Assembly (NCBI GenBank): GCA_013398615.1
Contig: VZSR01002395.1
Span: 3,052,069-3,116,068, forward strand
Reading direction: 5' to 3'
DNA from: Brachypodius melanocephalos
Lineage: Eukaryota > Chordata > Aves > Passeriformes > Pycnonotidae
DNA: 64,000 nucleotides
In this document: positions 24,022-35,545 of the stretch, piece by piece
Layout of the letters: the number at the start of each line of letters is the position of its first letter
Position numbering within the stretch: position 1 is the stretch's first letter
Position numbers and translations under genes: made by a program
Notes under the pieces: model-generated
Told to the model about the DNA's origin: nothing
Databases searched by the model: none
What the model saw: only the letters and a program-made list of their open reading frames with translations

Positions 24022-24033
24022 GCCGCCATCTTG
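24022..24033. promoter_or_regulatory. YY1-type site GCCGCCATCTTG
   Basis: Exact match to the long YY1 consensus (CAAGATGGCGGC on the minus strand). In vertebrate promoters this motif usually sits close to the transcription start. Confidence 0.65.
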
Positions 24034-24110
24034 GGTGCGGCGCGGCTGCCCTGCCCTCCCTCAGCCTCGGGCGAGCCTCCTTCTCCAATATTTCCCTCGC
24101 AGCTTTTCTT

Positions 24111-27100
24111 TTCCCCCCCTCAGAGTTCTACAGGCTCGACCTGCCGGGTCAGTCCGCTTTGCGTTTTATATGCAGAGCCCTGGGTGTTGGTGCAAGGCCA
24201 GGTCTTGGCAGTGCTAATTAAAGCCAGCGCTGATGTTGGCATTCCTGAAGCGGCTCCAGCCGAAACTAGGGCACCGCTTTTTAGTCATTTGTGTTCGCGG
24301 CTAAGTCATCTTTAGAAAAACCATTCGTTTTGTTTTGTTAATGAAAGCATCTCCAATTACACTCTCCCAGATTTAAATTTCAATCAACATTTGCAGAACT
24401 TCAGAGACGCCGCTGGGTACCACGGGCTTCATTTCACTTTTAACACTCATTATAGACACGGAAGAATTTGTTCCTATACTGACTTCTAACGCATGGATTC
24501 CACCCTGAAGATGCATTAAAACCACCCACGCTTCAAAAATAGATCTAAGATATTACCCAGCCATAGCAAAATTATTTCCACTGAAGAAGGAAAGTTATTA
24601 GAATAGGAAAAAAAAAAAAAGAATTTCTTCCTACAGTTATTTTGGGAATATTCCCTTCAGGGCCTGTCTACAACTTCTCCAGTCTGGTTTTCAGTCATTA
24701 GCGTGATTGTTTGGTGCCAAATTTGCTTGGGGGAGCACGGGGGTGGAGAGTTATCCACCCCAAACACTATAAAGGATCATGGTAACCACTGGAGCTACAT
24801 TATTTTGGGGGTTTCTGTTGTTTTGGGTTTGTTTTGTTTTGTTTTCCTTCACTAAAAAGGATTAACCTATTTTTTACATAGCCTCTCCTCTAGTAAATGG
24901 CCAACATTTTGCATGTAAGTTATTCCAGTATGAGAACATCATAGGAAAAATAGCCTAAATACCGAGAGATTACAGCTGTGAAGTTTAGGCAATGCAGAAT
25001 TTAATCACGTCACAATTACGGGATACTCATTTAGCCTTAATTTGGGTTTTTTACAAATACAAACTAATTACAGAGTGCATTTTCCTGCATAAGCATATCT
25101 GCTTTGAAAGAAGAGGTGAGCTCGAGATGTCAGTGGTTAAACCTTTGGAAATTATTTTGTTTTGCCAGATGAGGCGAAAAAAAAAAAGCCTAAACATGGA
25201 AAGACAAGCACAGGTCCAGTGGGAAAGAGTGGGAAGTAGTGCCAAATTCCCTCTTGAGTCCTCAAAGAGGGAACTTGCTGCTCCCAAATGCAGGAGACTC
25301 TAAGTAATAATAATAATAATAATGGCAATTTCAGTCAATGAAAACAATATTACTGCAATGTATGGAAGCCCTGATTGCAGACTAGGGCAAATTAAATTAA
25401 TACATTCCCCATCATCACATAGTGTTTGTTTAAATTTACTGCTTAATATTGCCGGACTGGCAGCCTATTTAAATTATTCAGCACTTTCGTAATGTACTGC
25501 CTCTTTAATTATGCTTTTAAACATAGTTTCTCTTTTCTGCTTGGAAGCAGTTAATCTAGTTTCAGGCTCCTCCTTTCTCATCACCAGGCAAACTAGGCAT
25601 CACAATTAGGATTTTCTCAAATCATTTGGTTTCAGCCAAAATAAAATGAAGTGGTAGTGCTCGTATTCTGGTTTTGCTCCTGTTTGTTCTCTGTAACACT
25701 TCAGATTACACTTTCAAAGATTCCCTTGCAGCCAGCTGAAATCTCTGACAGGCAAGGGAAGAGAAAGAAAAAAAGAGACATTCTCCTGGAAAAAGCAATC
25801 ACCTCGTGAAATTCTCGGCGATCAGAAATAAAGAAAGCTTTTACCTGCAAACAGGCACAGCTGAGAGGACGGGAGGAGCTGGAAAAGGAAAAGCAGCGCA
25901 GGGAAGAGCAGCGAGCGCTGCCCCAGCGCTGGAGGTGGTGCATGGAGACTCACAGAAAGTTTGGAGTAATGAGCCACATTCTCATCTTTCACTAACTCGG
26001 TTATTGCAGCTTTAAGAGAAAGGTTTGGAAAGTTTTCCACTCCACGCTGTGTTCTTCTTGCACACCCCTTCTAAAATTAGAAAGGGGCAGCTGGCTCCTG
26101 CAGCCAAGAGCCCCCAGACTCCCTCCCCGCGTTCCCTGATTGACGCGGCTCCCCAGGGCCATGGAGGAATTTGGGGAAGGGTGCTTCCACCTGTTGGACA
26201 TGGAATGAGATTTTCCAGGCACGCAATTATAAATCCAACTGTCAGGAGCTGACAATAAAACAGGACAGAGGACAGCTGTGAGGACCACAGGACGCCCCCC
26301 TCCCTTCTCTGTACTCCTATGACTTTGCAGTCCGTCTGACCCCAGAAACAATGCATGAAAAATTGTTCTCTTCTAAAATGAAGATTTCTTCCCCCAGTTT
26401 TCCAACTGTACCATAGGGTCCTAACACAGAATCTGGCAAGTTGTTCATATTTCATTACACCCCTCCAAAACCAGATTCTTCTTCCTAAATACAGCATGAT
26501 GGCAATTGCACTGCAGATGGTGCATATAGCAGTGTCCTGTACAGCAAATAGTTTTATGCCTGCCTTAACATGGAGCTCCCACCTTACCTTTTGCACTCAG
26601 TTTGAGCTGGACTTTTCATTCAAAACAAATATAATTTTCAAAAACAAGGATATGAAAGCCACAACTTTTTCATTTTTTAATTTGCAGAAAGTGCGATTTT
26701 GTTGATGTGAAAAAAAATGGAGGGGGTTAAAATTAATTCCTTTTTCCAAACCTGCTTAGCATGCTCCAAACTCAGCACAGCACAGCGTGAGTCAGAGCAG
26801 GGTGTGAGAGACGAGGTAACAACAGCGGGGCAGTGCTTTGCTCTGGGTCCCTTTCACAACATCCACTGCTGAAGGCAGTAGGCATTTCCATCCTGGAAGT
26901 GCCCACAGGTGACAGCAGGAAAAGCAGGAAAGTGGCCACACTCCCCCTTGGACCTGCAGCTCTGTCTGCTCACAACCCAAGGAGCACTTTGACCATTTCC
27001 AGTCCCACTTGCAGAGTTGCTGGAACTCTTGTCTGCAGCTTGGTGTGTAGCTGGTTCAGCCCCCTCCCTCCAGAAGATCATGTTCTACTCAAAAATTATT

Positions 27101-28300
27101 TTGCTAAAGGCCACGGAAGAAGAAAAATCCCCTTCTTGGTCTCAAGGCCAGATCTGGTGTCTTTGCACTGTAAAACCACATTTTTTTCTGTCACAAACTA
27201 ATTTCCTGATCTGCTGACAGTCAGGGACACTTCAACTTCACAAGTGAGATTTCTCAAGAAGGAGCCAAACTGTTTTAGTTTGGAAAACCATCAAATGACT
27301 CCGTTTGCCCCAGGCAACAAAATAATTATACAAGGAGGATAGTAATCAGCTGCCTGTGAGGAACACAGACAGACATTACTCTTCACCTCTGGCTGAGTGG
27401 GAGTTGCTTAATGAGATCTGCATTAAGTACCTGTGGATATTTAATGAGAGCCTTTTAAGGACAAAGCCACAAAAAGCTACAAAAGGACCTGCTGCTTCAA
27501 GAGCAGGAAGAGTCTTCTAATCCTGAGCCTTTCCCCCTCCTATGGAAGGGGGAACTGACTTGTTTTTCACCTTTTTCAGACTAAGCAACATGATATATTT
27601 GGAAATACACCCTTGTAGGCTTTCCCTACAGTTCACAACAGCAAAAAGAAAAGTGATTTTCCTTTGGCTAGCACAACGTCAAGTCTTTAGTTTCCAGACC
27701 TTCCCATTTTCTTTTGAACCAGGAATATAGCTCTTTAATACCTACAAGGAAAAGAAATTTTAGAAACAGAAAATAACCTGTATTAAATATGTTTTATTTG
27801 TATGTGCGTGGAAACTCCTGTCTTTATAACAATTTTTTTTTTTTTTAGTGGGCAGTTCTGGTAAATTTTTTTAAAGTTACTTTTCAGTAAGACTGTCTCT
27901 CCAGTCAGTTCACAGTGCACTAGCTTGCAACACCAAAGGTACAGAACGTGCAGCTAGGAGTGGAACAAGAATGAAGTCATCCCTTTTGTCAGCTGCTGAC
28001 TCTTGTATGGGGCTAATGAAACAAGTGAACCGTATCTTATCATTAGTTCCAGCTGAAATCAGAACTGGGGAATTAGTACAAGAACACCAAGTAAAAGACA
28101 ATTCACAGCCATTTCCTGAAACGTTCCCTGTCAGATAAAAGCCCTGATATTAAGAAATACATGCATCTGCATCCCAGCATCTACCACCTCACTCAAGTTT
28201 CTTAAAAGTTCTAAATTTTGCAAAAGGTTGTATTTTAGGCGTTTGTAGTCGGTCAAAGGTGAAATGAGCAATTTAAACACGGGGAAAAAAAAGTCTGACC
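24111..28300. other. Intergenic sequence between CEP350 promoter and TOR1AIP1 3' end
   Basis: No gene recognised. It contains a short TAA repeat (25305-25323), poly(A) and poly(T) runs, and a 194-codon minus-strand open frame (26012-26596) that resembles nothing known. The AT-rich block at 25.38-25.52 kb looks little degraded and could be a conserved noncoding element, but this needs alignment. Confidence 0.5.
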
Positions 28301-30098
28301 ACTTGAAATTCAATGGGCAAGTCTTAAAACAGCTTTATAAAACAAACAAGTGTGTTTATTTTGAATCATTACTAAAATAGTTTACATAATATACAAACAA
28401 ATCTGCTATGAGGACACATTTGAAAATAAGTCACAGTTGTTTTTTTAATAAAAAACATTTGTCCAGTGAAATGTTCAAAATGTAAATGCCATCTTTTCCT
28501 TCCTGAGCTATTAAACATCCAGAACAACAGCACTTCCACATCTTCTTACTGTTTTTATTTCTGCCCATTAAAATAGGAAGCATTATCCCTTGCTGGCTCT
28601 CAAGAGTTACAACAAACCCACCTCTGGTTTAAGTGACCACAGCTTTGTGTCTCCCAAATTACTCTTTTTCATGCTTCAGGTGATTCTGGCCAATTCCACT
28701 TAACACCTCCAACCTTGCCTTGCACAAAGAAGCCAGAAGCTCCAGCTCCTCAACAGGTTTTCCTGGTTGAAAAGGATTTTTTTTTATTTTTTTTTCAACA
28801 GGACAATTCAAGGGGCTTGTGAATGAAGGATGGGCCCAATCTCTCAGCTGTTACAAGAAAACATTCTATTAATTTGAGAGCATTTTCACACGTTCCTTCA
28901 TACTCAATAAAACCAAATGGACACAGACCAATAGCTCAGAGCATGAAGTAACAGCAATGAAATGGAAGTGCTGCCATTCTCTTTATTTTTTTACACAAAG
29001 TACTTAACAATAGAAACAGGTACTTGTTTTTAATCTGGTGTGAGGAATTCTTGACATGAGAGACTAAAAAACATTTTAAAAGCATGCTCTGCAAATCTGT
29101 TCTTTGCTAGAAATTTATACAGCAAGCAGCCAGCTATACACAGATACAAGAAGTTTTTTTTTTTAGGATATCAAGTACCACAAATAAATAGATTCTCTCA
29201 ATGCAAAAATAATTATCTTAGTAAAATGAGAAATAACCTATGTCTTCCTAAAGTTTTGTTTGGAAAGGAGATAGTATGTACACAGGGATGACATTTTATC
29301 ATTTCCATCCAAATTTTACAACTTGCAAAACTTTGAAAAAGAGCAGAGAACTCCTGCAAGCAGCCAGGCAAAGAGGTACTGAGGAATTACTTAACTGACA
29401 AGAGTACTACTGACTTTAAGCAACCTTTCTACCCCAGCTTTTCTCTTTCTCCAGAACTGTTTGGGGCAGGCTCATTGGAGGAAGAAATGCTTGCTGAAAG
29501 GTTCTCTATGGGTCACAAATCTTTCGAGCAATTTTGCCACTTCTACAAGTGACCAGAGATAGCTGACATCTATGTTGTGATCCAATGGATCAGGAAGAAG
29601 CTTGTGCTTAAGACTCATATCACCTTACCATAGTTTTTAGTTTATTTCTTATGTTAGAAGAAAAGTAAGCAATTCTGGGAGATGAAGGTGATGGTTTTAC
29701 ATTCTGTTACCTTGTCAAATGTGATACCAGCTTTATGCACCACCAGAGAAGGATCCTCACAGCAAAGCCAACAGTGCTTCAACACAGGTTCAGAGGCAGA
29801 TGAGTGACTCTGCACTGATGCACAGCAATGCCCAGCTCCAGGACACCAAGGCTAAATGCATCACTGAATACAATTTACCAGCAACCAGCAAGTTCCTTGC
29901 TTACACTCTGGAGTTTACTTAGAGAAGTCCCAGTTACTTTGGCAGAAACAACCCTGCCAGTTGGTGGAAAGTCTCTGCACAGAAAGGACTGGTTTGCTGC
30001 TGCCTGAGCTCAGCAGCCACACTGAGTTCTTCCCTGTTCTGCCTTGCAACACACATTTTGTGTCTTTCTCCTTTCCCAAGGGGGCTCTCCAGCAACTT
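28300..30098 (-). other. TOR1AIP1: Probable TOR1AIP1 3' UTR
   Basis: Follows the stop codon at 30101-30099. AATAAA hexamers on the minus strand occur at plus positions 29641-29646, 28982-28987, 28554-28559 and 28355-28360, so several polyadenylation sites are possible. The distal limit given here is only the last hexamer in the cluster. Confidence 0.4.
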
Positions 30099-30892
30099 TT
30101 ACGTGCATCCCTCCAGAGGCAGACCCTTTTCAGGCCAAACAGGCAACACAAGATGAGATATCCGGCTCCACAGTCCACTCAGCTTATCTGTGTCCATGCC
30201 ATTATAGGAACTAGGAACACCTGAACTGATGAACTTTGCCTGGAGGAAATCCCGGACCTTCTCCTCCACTTCTTTAAAGGTGAGGCTCTTTCTCAACGAC
30301 TGCTCGTCCAGCAGAACCGTCAGCAGAAGGGCCACGTCCTTAAACGCTGCGTTTTCGTGGTCACAGTACTTGTAAAAGATGAGGGTGGAGCCTGCAGGCA
30401 GTGACTCAAATCGATGCACCACTGCCACCTTCTTGCCTCCACTGAACCCAGAGCTGAGCTCTGTGTCCACCTGCAGCTTGACAGCGTCACTGTCCAGCAC
30501 AGCCTTGTCCACCCCATCGATGCTGATGCTGGTGGCGTTCTGGGAGGAGGCAAAAGCATCGGCAATCTCGTTGCTCAAGCACCTCAGGGCCTTCTCAGCC
30601 TCCTGGCCAGCTGTGAGCAGCAGGATAGCTGGCCCCAGATGCACGTGGGAAGAGTTTAGATGTTTCTCAAGGGACACACGGGCTTTTCTCCACAGGTTGG
30701 GGTCCTGACTTTGGTAAGTATCCTGAAGTTTCTCCATCCGGGCCCGGAACTCTTGCAGAATTTCAGCATCTCTCCTTGAGGGTGTTCCATCCTGAATTCC
30801 ACTCCAAAGGACATAAAGCAACAGGACACTAATTAACAGAACCAGTATCAAAGTCCACATCTTGGGAAATCCATTCTGCGATTCACCATCAT
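30099..30892 (-). CDS. TOR1AIP1: TOR1AIP1 last coding exon: membrane anchor and luminal torsin-binding domain
   Basis: One exon encodes the transmembrane helix and the whole luminal domain, with both conserved cysteines (ALRCLS and YKYCDH), the catalysis-assisting Arg in LWSRISHLV and the terminal Cys (EGCT). The acceptor is CTCTATAG. It enters in phase 1 and the stop is TAA. Confidence 0.97.
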
Positions 30893-33800
30893 CTATAGAG
30901 AGAGGGAGCAAACAAGAAAAAAAACAATGTTTTTAAAGGCATCAGAAGTCAACAAGTGAAAGGAAAATAAGAGGAAACAGTGAAATCATCCATCCCGTTC
31001 TCAGTACTGGTACAGTATTTGAAGAACACAGAAAAGATGATCTAATTTAAAAAAACCCAAACAAACCACAAAACAGCACAGTTTTGAACATAAGTCACTT
31101 TGTGAAGTGACAGCATTAAAAAAAGAGAACATTTTTACATGTTCCCATATTGACTGAGACTAAATTAGACCTTCTTCTGAAAAAGGAGCTCTTAAAGTTC
31201 ACCGATATTCCATTCAATTTAATAAAATCCAAACTAAGAGCTTAAAAGAGTTCTGAAAAAGGTCAACACTTTTCCTACATTTATGGTCTGCAGAAAAGAT
31301 CCTATAGAAAACCTGGCTGCACTAGAACAGTTTCTGTGTTGTTCCTCTTTCCTATTCCTGTGAAGATAAAAATCGTTCCTGCAGCAATTTTTGCATCTCA
31401 AACACTGTTGGTCAATGCTATCAGGAAACGTTGTGGCCTTTGGAGCAGCGAGCTTCACAAAGTACACACAGCAAACAGTGCACATCAGGTATCAGATATT
31501 CTGATTTGGTTTCGTATTTGAATAGTTAAATTAACAAAATTAACATTTATTTCACGTACTGCAAGCAAAAGGTTCGATTCTGTTCCCAGTAAAATGAGTG
31601 ACAAAATACACCAATCTTCCTGGAAACAAGAGGAACTGCATTCTTTTTGTTGCCTTTTTACACCCTAACTTTTATCAGGACAGCAACCCAACAATGGTTA
31701 AATAACACCACCACTAGCCCTGCCTCAGTTTTAATCTTGTAAACATTACAGATGAAAGACCTCAAATTCAGGTGAAAATGTTACTCATTATACAACACCC
31801 CTCCTTCCTTCATGCTGACGACATGTCCTAGCAAGCAAATCATCTGTTCTACTTAACACCAACTCCCAGGAAGTGAAGTATTTGGAAAGGCATGAAAATG
31901 GTTAAATGTTACACAAGCACAAAACAGAAGTGAAAGCAGAAGTCTTACTTTTGGCCAAAGGCTGTGACTGCTTCTCTGTACTGGACTGATACCGAGATTT
32001 ACTTCTGCCTGTTAAGAGATTAAGAAAGGAACATGAGAACAACACTAACACTACAATTATGACCAATCTTCCAGCAGGGAGTTGAAAAATCACCAAACTG
32101 CATTATTTTCAACAAAAAGCTGTTCCTGTTTTTACAACCAAAATTCCACTAAATACCCTGCTGAAGCAAACACAGTCCTGCTAAGCCAGAGCAAAGGTGG
32201 GGCTGTGTCAAGTTCAGGGTTTTCAGTCTTTTCCACATCATTCACCCTCTCATGCTCAACTGAATCATCTTGAACAGGGAAAATGACACCTTCACCACAT
32301 TTACCAGCCTGAGAAGTCTCACTCAGTTTGTCAGAGCAAATCTCCATCTCTCCTCTTTGCCAAATGCAAGTTCCTAAGCCATCCTGACAACCTCACCTGG
32401 AAAGCACAAGTCCCCGGTCTATCACAAATCACCCCCAGAGATTTTCAACTCTTGAAGAATTATGCAAATAAAACTCAATTTCAAGTACAAAGTGATAAAA
32501 TGGAAGAGATTTAACAATCTGTTATTTCCTGCACAAGGATCCCATGTCCCAATTAAGCTTCCTGATTTTGCTCAAGAATTTGAGAGGCGTAAAAATGGAA
32601 ACTTAATTAATGGACACGCCAGATAAACAACATAATGCAAGATATAAATAGGAAAAAACAAAGCAATATGTTAAATGCACAGTCTTATTTTCTCTCTCCA
32701 CGTAGCCTGGGTTGGAGGCCTGCTTCATCAGTTTCTTGGGATAAATTATGCTTTTAAAGCAAAGTGCAAGCTTTCAACTTCAAAATATACTTTTGGTCTA
32801 TTTAAATGGGTTCAGACAGCAAAGCACAAGAGACAATATCCATAAAGTGTTATGAAAAACTTTCCCAAGAAACCAGTATGAATATATACAGTGCAATTTT
32901 TGGCCAGCATGTTTTCTGCATTTAGCCAGTTAATTAAAAAGACAGGAGAACTTATGTCTCCTTGTGAACCAGAGCAACTGGTTCAAAGCTGAAGGCTCTT
33001 TAATAATATATAACCAAATCAGGACACTGTCAATGGCACTATTGAGAATAAACTGAACAAACATACCCTGCAGTAGTTATTTAAAGGCACTGAAATAAAC
33101 TCTATAACCTTGTTTCTGTGTGAATGTAATCACAGAAGGTGCTAAAAGCAGCTCTGGTTTAAGCTGGGGCTTAACTGCCTTAATGAACTGCCCTATTCTG
33201 TAATTTCAACCCCCTACACCCCAAAAGGGCACAGCCACGGAGCTCATCACTGGCTAAGATTATCTCAATCTTCTACGAGTTAACAGCTCAAAATCTCCTC
33301 AATTCCGTAAAACAGAGTCAGAATGCAGCTCTGTTTGCACAGATCAGGTTTCATATTTAGGTGACAACTGTAACTAAAAGGAAAAATGTAACTAAAGGAA
33401 AAAAAACTTGTTCAATAAACAGTCTAAAAACAGATCTTACTCTGCCTAAGAATTGTGCCTTATTTACAACACAGTTTGCACAAAGGCCCAGTAAATTTTG
33501 TCTTGCTTAATTCAAGAAGTCTAGCTTCTGCAGACACCTTAAAGATCCCAGAGTTTTATGTGATCTTCCAAAGTTCTTCACTAAACACACAACTAATCAC
33601 TCCTGCAGCACCTGAAGTGGCACAGAAAAGTGAAAGAGCCAGACAAGAGAGAACTCCCTCCATCCATTCATTTTTCAAAGGCATTTCACAGATGTGCAGG
33701 TACCACAAGATGAGCTTCTCTTCCTGAAGACACCATGGTTTTCAAAAACCAACCAAACAAAAACACCACAACAACCCAGCAAACAAACAAACAAACAAAA

Positions 33801-35513
33801 AAACCACTAAAAAAATCCAAGCAACCCCTGCAGTTCTTCAGACTGAAGTCTGATTTACAAAACTTCGTGTATCTATACCTATACCTGTTGAGGGTAGAAA
33901 CAAGCACCAAGATTTTTATTAAGAATTCAGAACATATCTTTTTCTTCTTCTTTCAAGTACTTTTCCAACAGGGAAAAAAAAAAATCCCCAAAAGTCTGAA
34001 ACACTGAGAGCTGGTCATTAGATGAGCAGACTGGATTTTGCCAGTAAAGAAAAATGCTGCTCCTTTCCAGGAGTATAGAAAAAGTAATTCAGTCACAGCA
34101 AGCCACCACTTCTCAGGGAAAAGGATAAAAAAAGGATAAAAGGGAAGGTTTGTATACAAACTAACACTCACTGCCACCAAAAGGTGAAGGTTTCCTTCCC
34201 TTCCTCAGCTTACCCCCACAGTGCCTCTCCTCCATGCTCTGCACTTACTGTCCCATAAGTCAACTCCAAAAACAAAAGTAAAAGAGAAAGTGGAGCATTT
34301 TCTGTGGTCAGCAAGTTGAACAACCTCATAGAAAGGCTCTGACTGGAATGTGCTGCCTTCTGCAGCTTCTGTTTCAATCTGCCTCCTGAGTTCCTGTCCA
34401 TCTTCCCAGACAGGTACAAGAAAAAACAGAAGTAGAGGAAAGGAAAGTAACTCTGTCCTGTTCATCTAATGGCAGCGAAAGACTAGGTTCTCTTGTTTTA
34501 CTCACTCTGTGGTGCAAAAGTTGAGTAGCGCTCCTGATTTTTCTCAAGGAAGTCAGCCTTTATTTCTGAAACCAAAGCACAAATGGAAGAACTCAGTTAC
34601 CACATCAGAGGTCAGATTTAAGACAGACCAGCCATTCATGCTTTTAGCTCTTTCTATGAAATCCTCAAAGTTTATTAGGGCAGGAGGATATGGGGTGCTG
34701 TCAGACCAAGCCTGCAGCATATGAACAGCCTCTTGGACCCCTCTGAGCTGGAGAAAGCTGCTGTTATCTACTAGAAAGGGCTTAATTTGGCCCTTCACCC
34801 TGTTTTTGTCAATATGACAAATCATCCTTATGTCTTCTTTTAAAAAGACACATAATTTCCTTCTGTAGCTAAAAAACGATCCCATTTTTTCCTCATTGTA
34901 CCTCCCCATTGCTTCTGTAACACACATTGAGAAAAATCTCTGAGCAAAGTGCTCCCCTCACCTTGAAATCACTTGATGTAGTCATTCCCCTTGCTGAAGT
35001 CAAGGATAACTCACCTTTTTAGAAAAAGAACAGTTCTCTTTGCCTAGGGCAATTAAAGATCCACTCTCGTAAGCTTTTTGAAGCAGGTACAGTGTTACTC
35101 TTCTTTTTGTTTTGCTTTTCAAAAAAACAGTTGGGTATTTATCCAAGTTGAAATCTGATTTTTCTTGAACTTTAAGGTTTTTTCACCCAGGCAGATTATC
35201 ATAATATTATAGATCAGTTTTACTTTGGCTCAGGCAGAACCACACAGTGAAACGTTGTATTTTTAAAAAATCCTTTTTCATCCATTCAAATTTCAGCTCA
35301 AAAACTCCCCCTCTTCTAACAGAACTGAATGATTGTCATTCTAATACATTTAAGCAATCATCTGTTACACCATGGAAAAAGCACTGATAAAAGCTGTTAC
35401 CTTTTAATGGTGTACAAATGTTTGGTTTCTCAGTTTCATTACTGTCATAAGCCTTTGCATTTTCCTTTACTGGATTGTCTTCAAAGTAAACTGTAGTACC
35501 ACCTGCCAGGAGG

Positions 35514-35545
<32 letters not shown>

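Larger units (their letters stand above)
23370..24110. promoter_or_regulatory. CEP350: CpG-island promoter of CEP350
   Basis: Dense CpG and very high G+C in an otherwise AT-rich region, placed where the CEP350 5' end is expected. It contains the palindrome TCTCGCGAGA and a YY1-type element. No plus-strand gene start could be supported, though such islands are often bidirectional. Confidence 0.85.

Noticed and set aside
23630..24217. Frames of 142-152 codons in the CEP350 CpG island on both strands
   Set aside because: They are Ala/Arg/Pro-rich translations of a CpG island with no conserved motif. The minus-strand part is better explained as an untranslated first exon.
26012..26596. 194-codon minus-strand frame in the intergenic region
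   Set aside because: Composition and sequence resemble no family that I know, and no splice or promoter context supports it.
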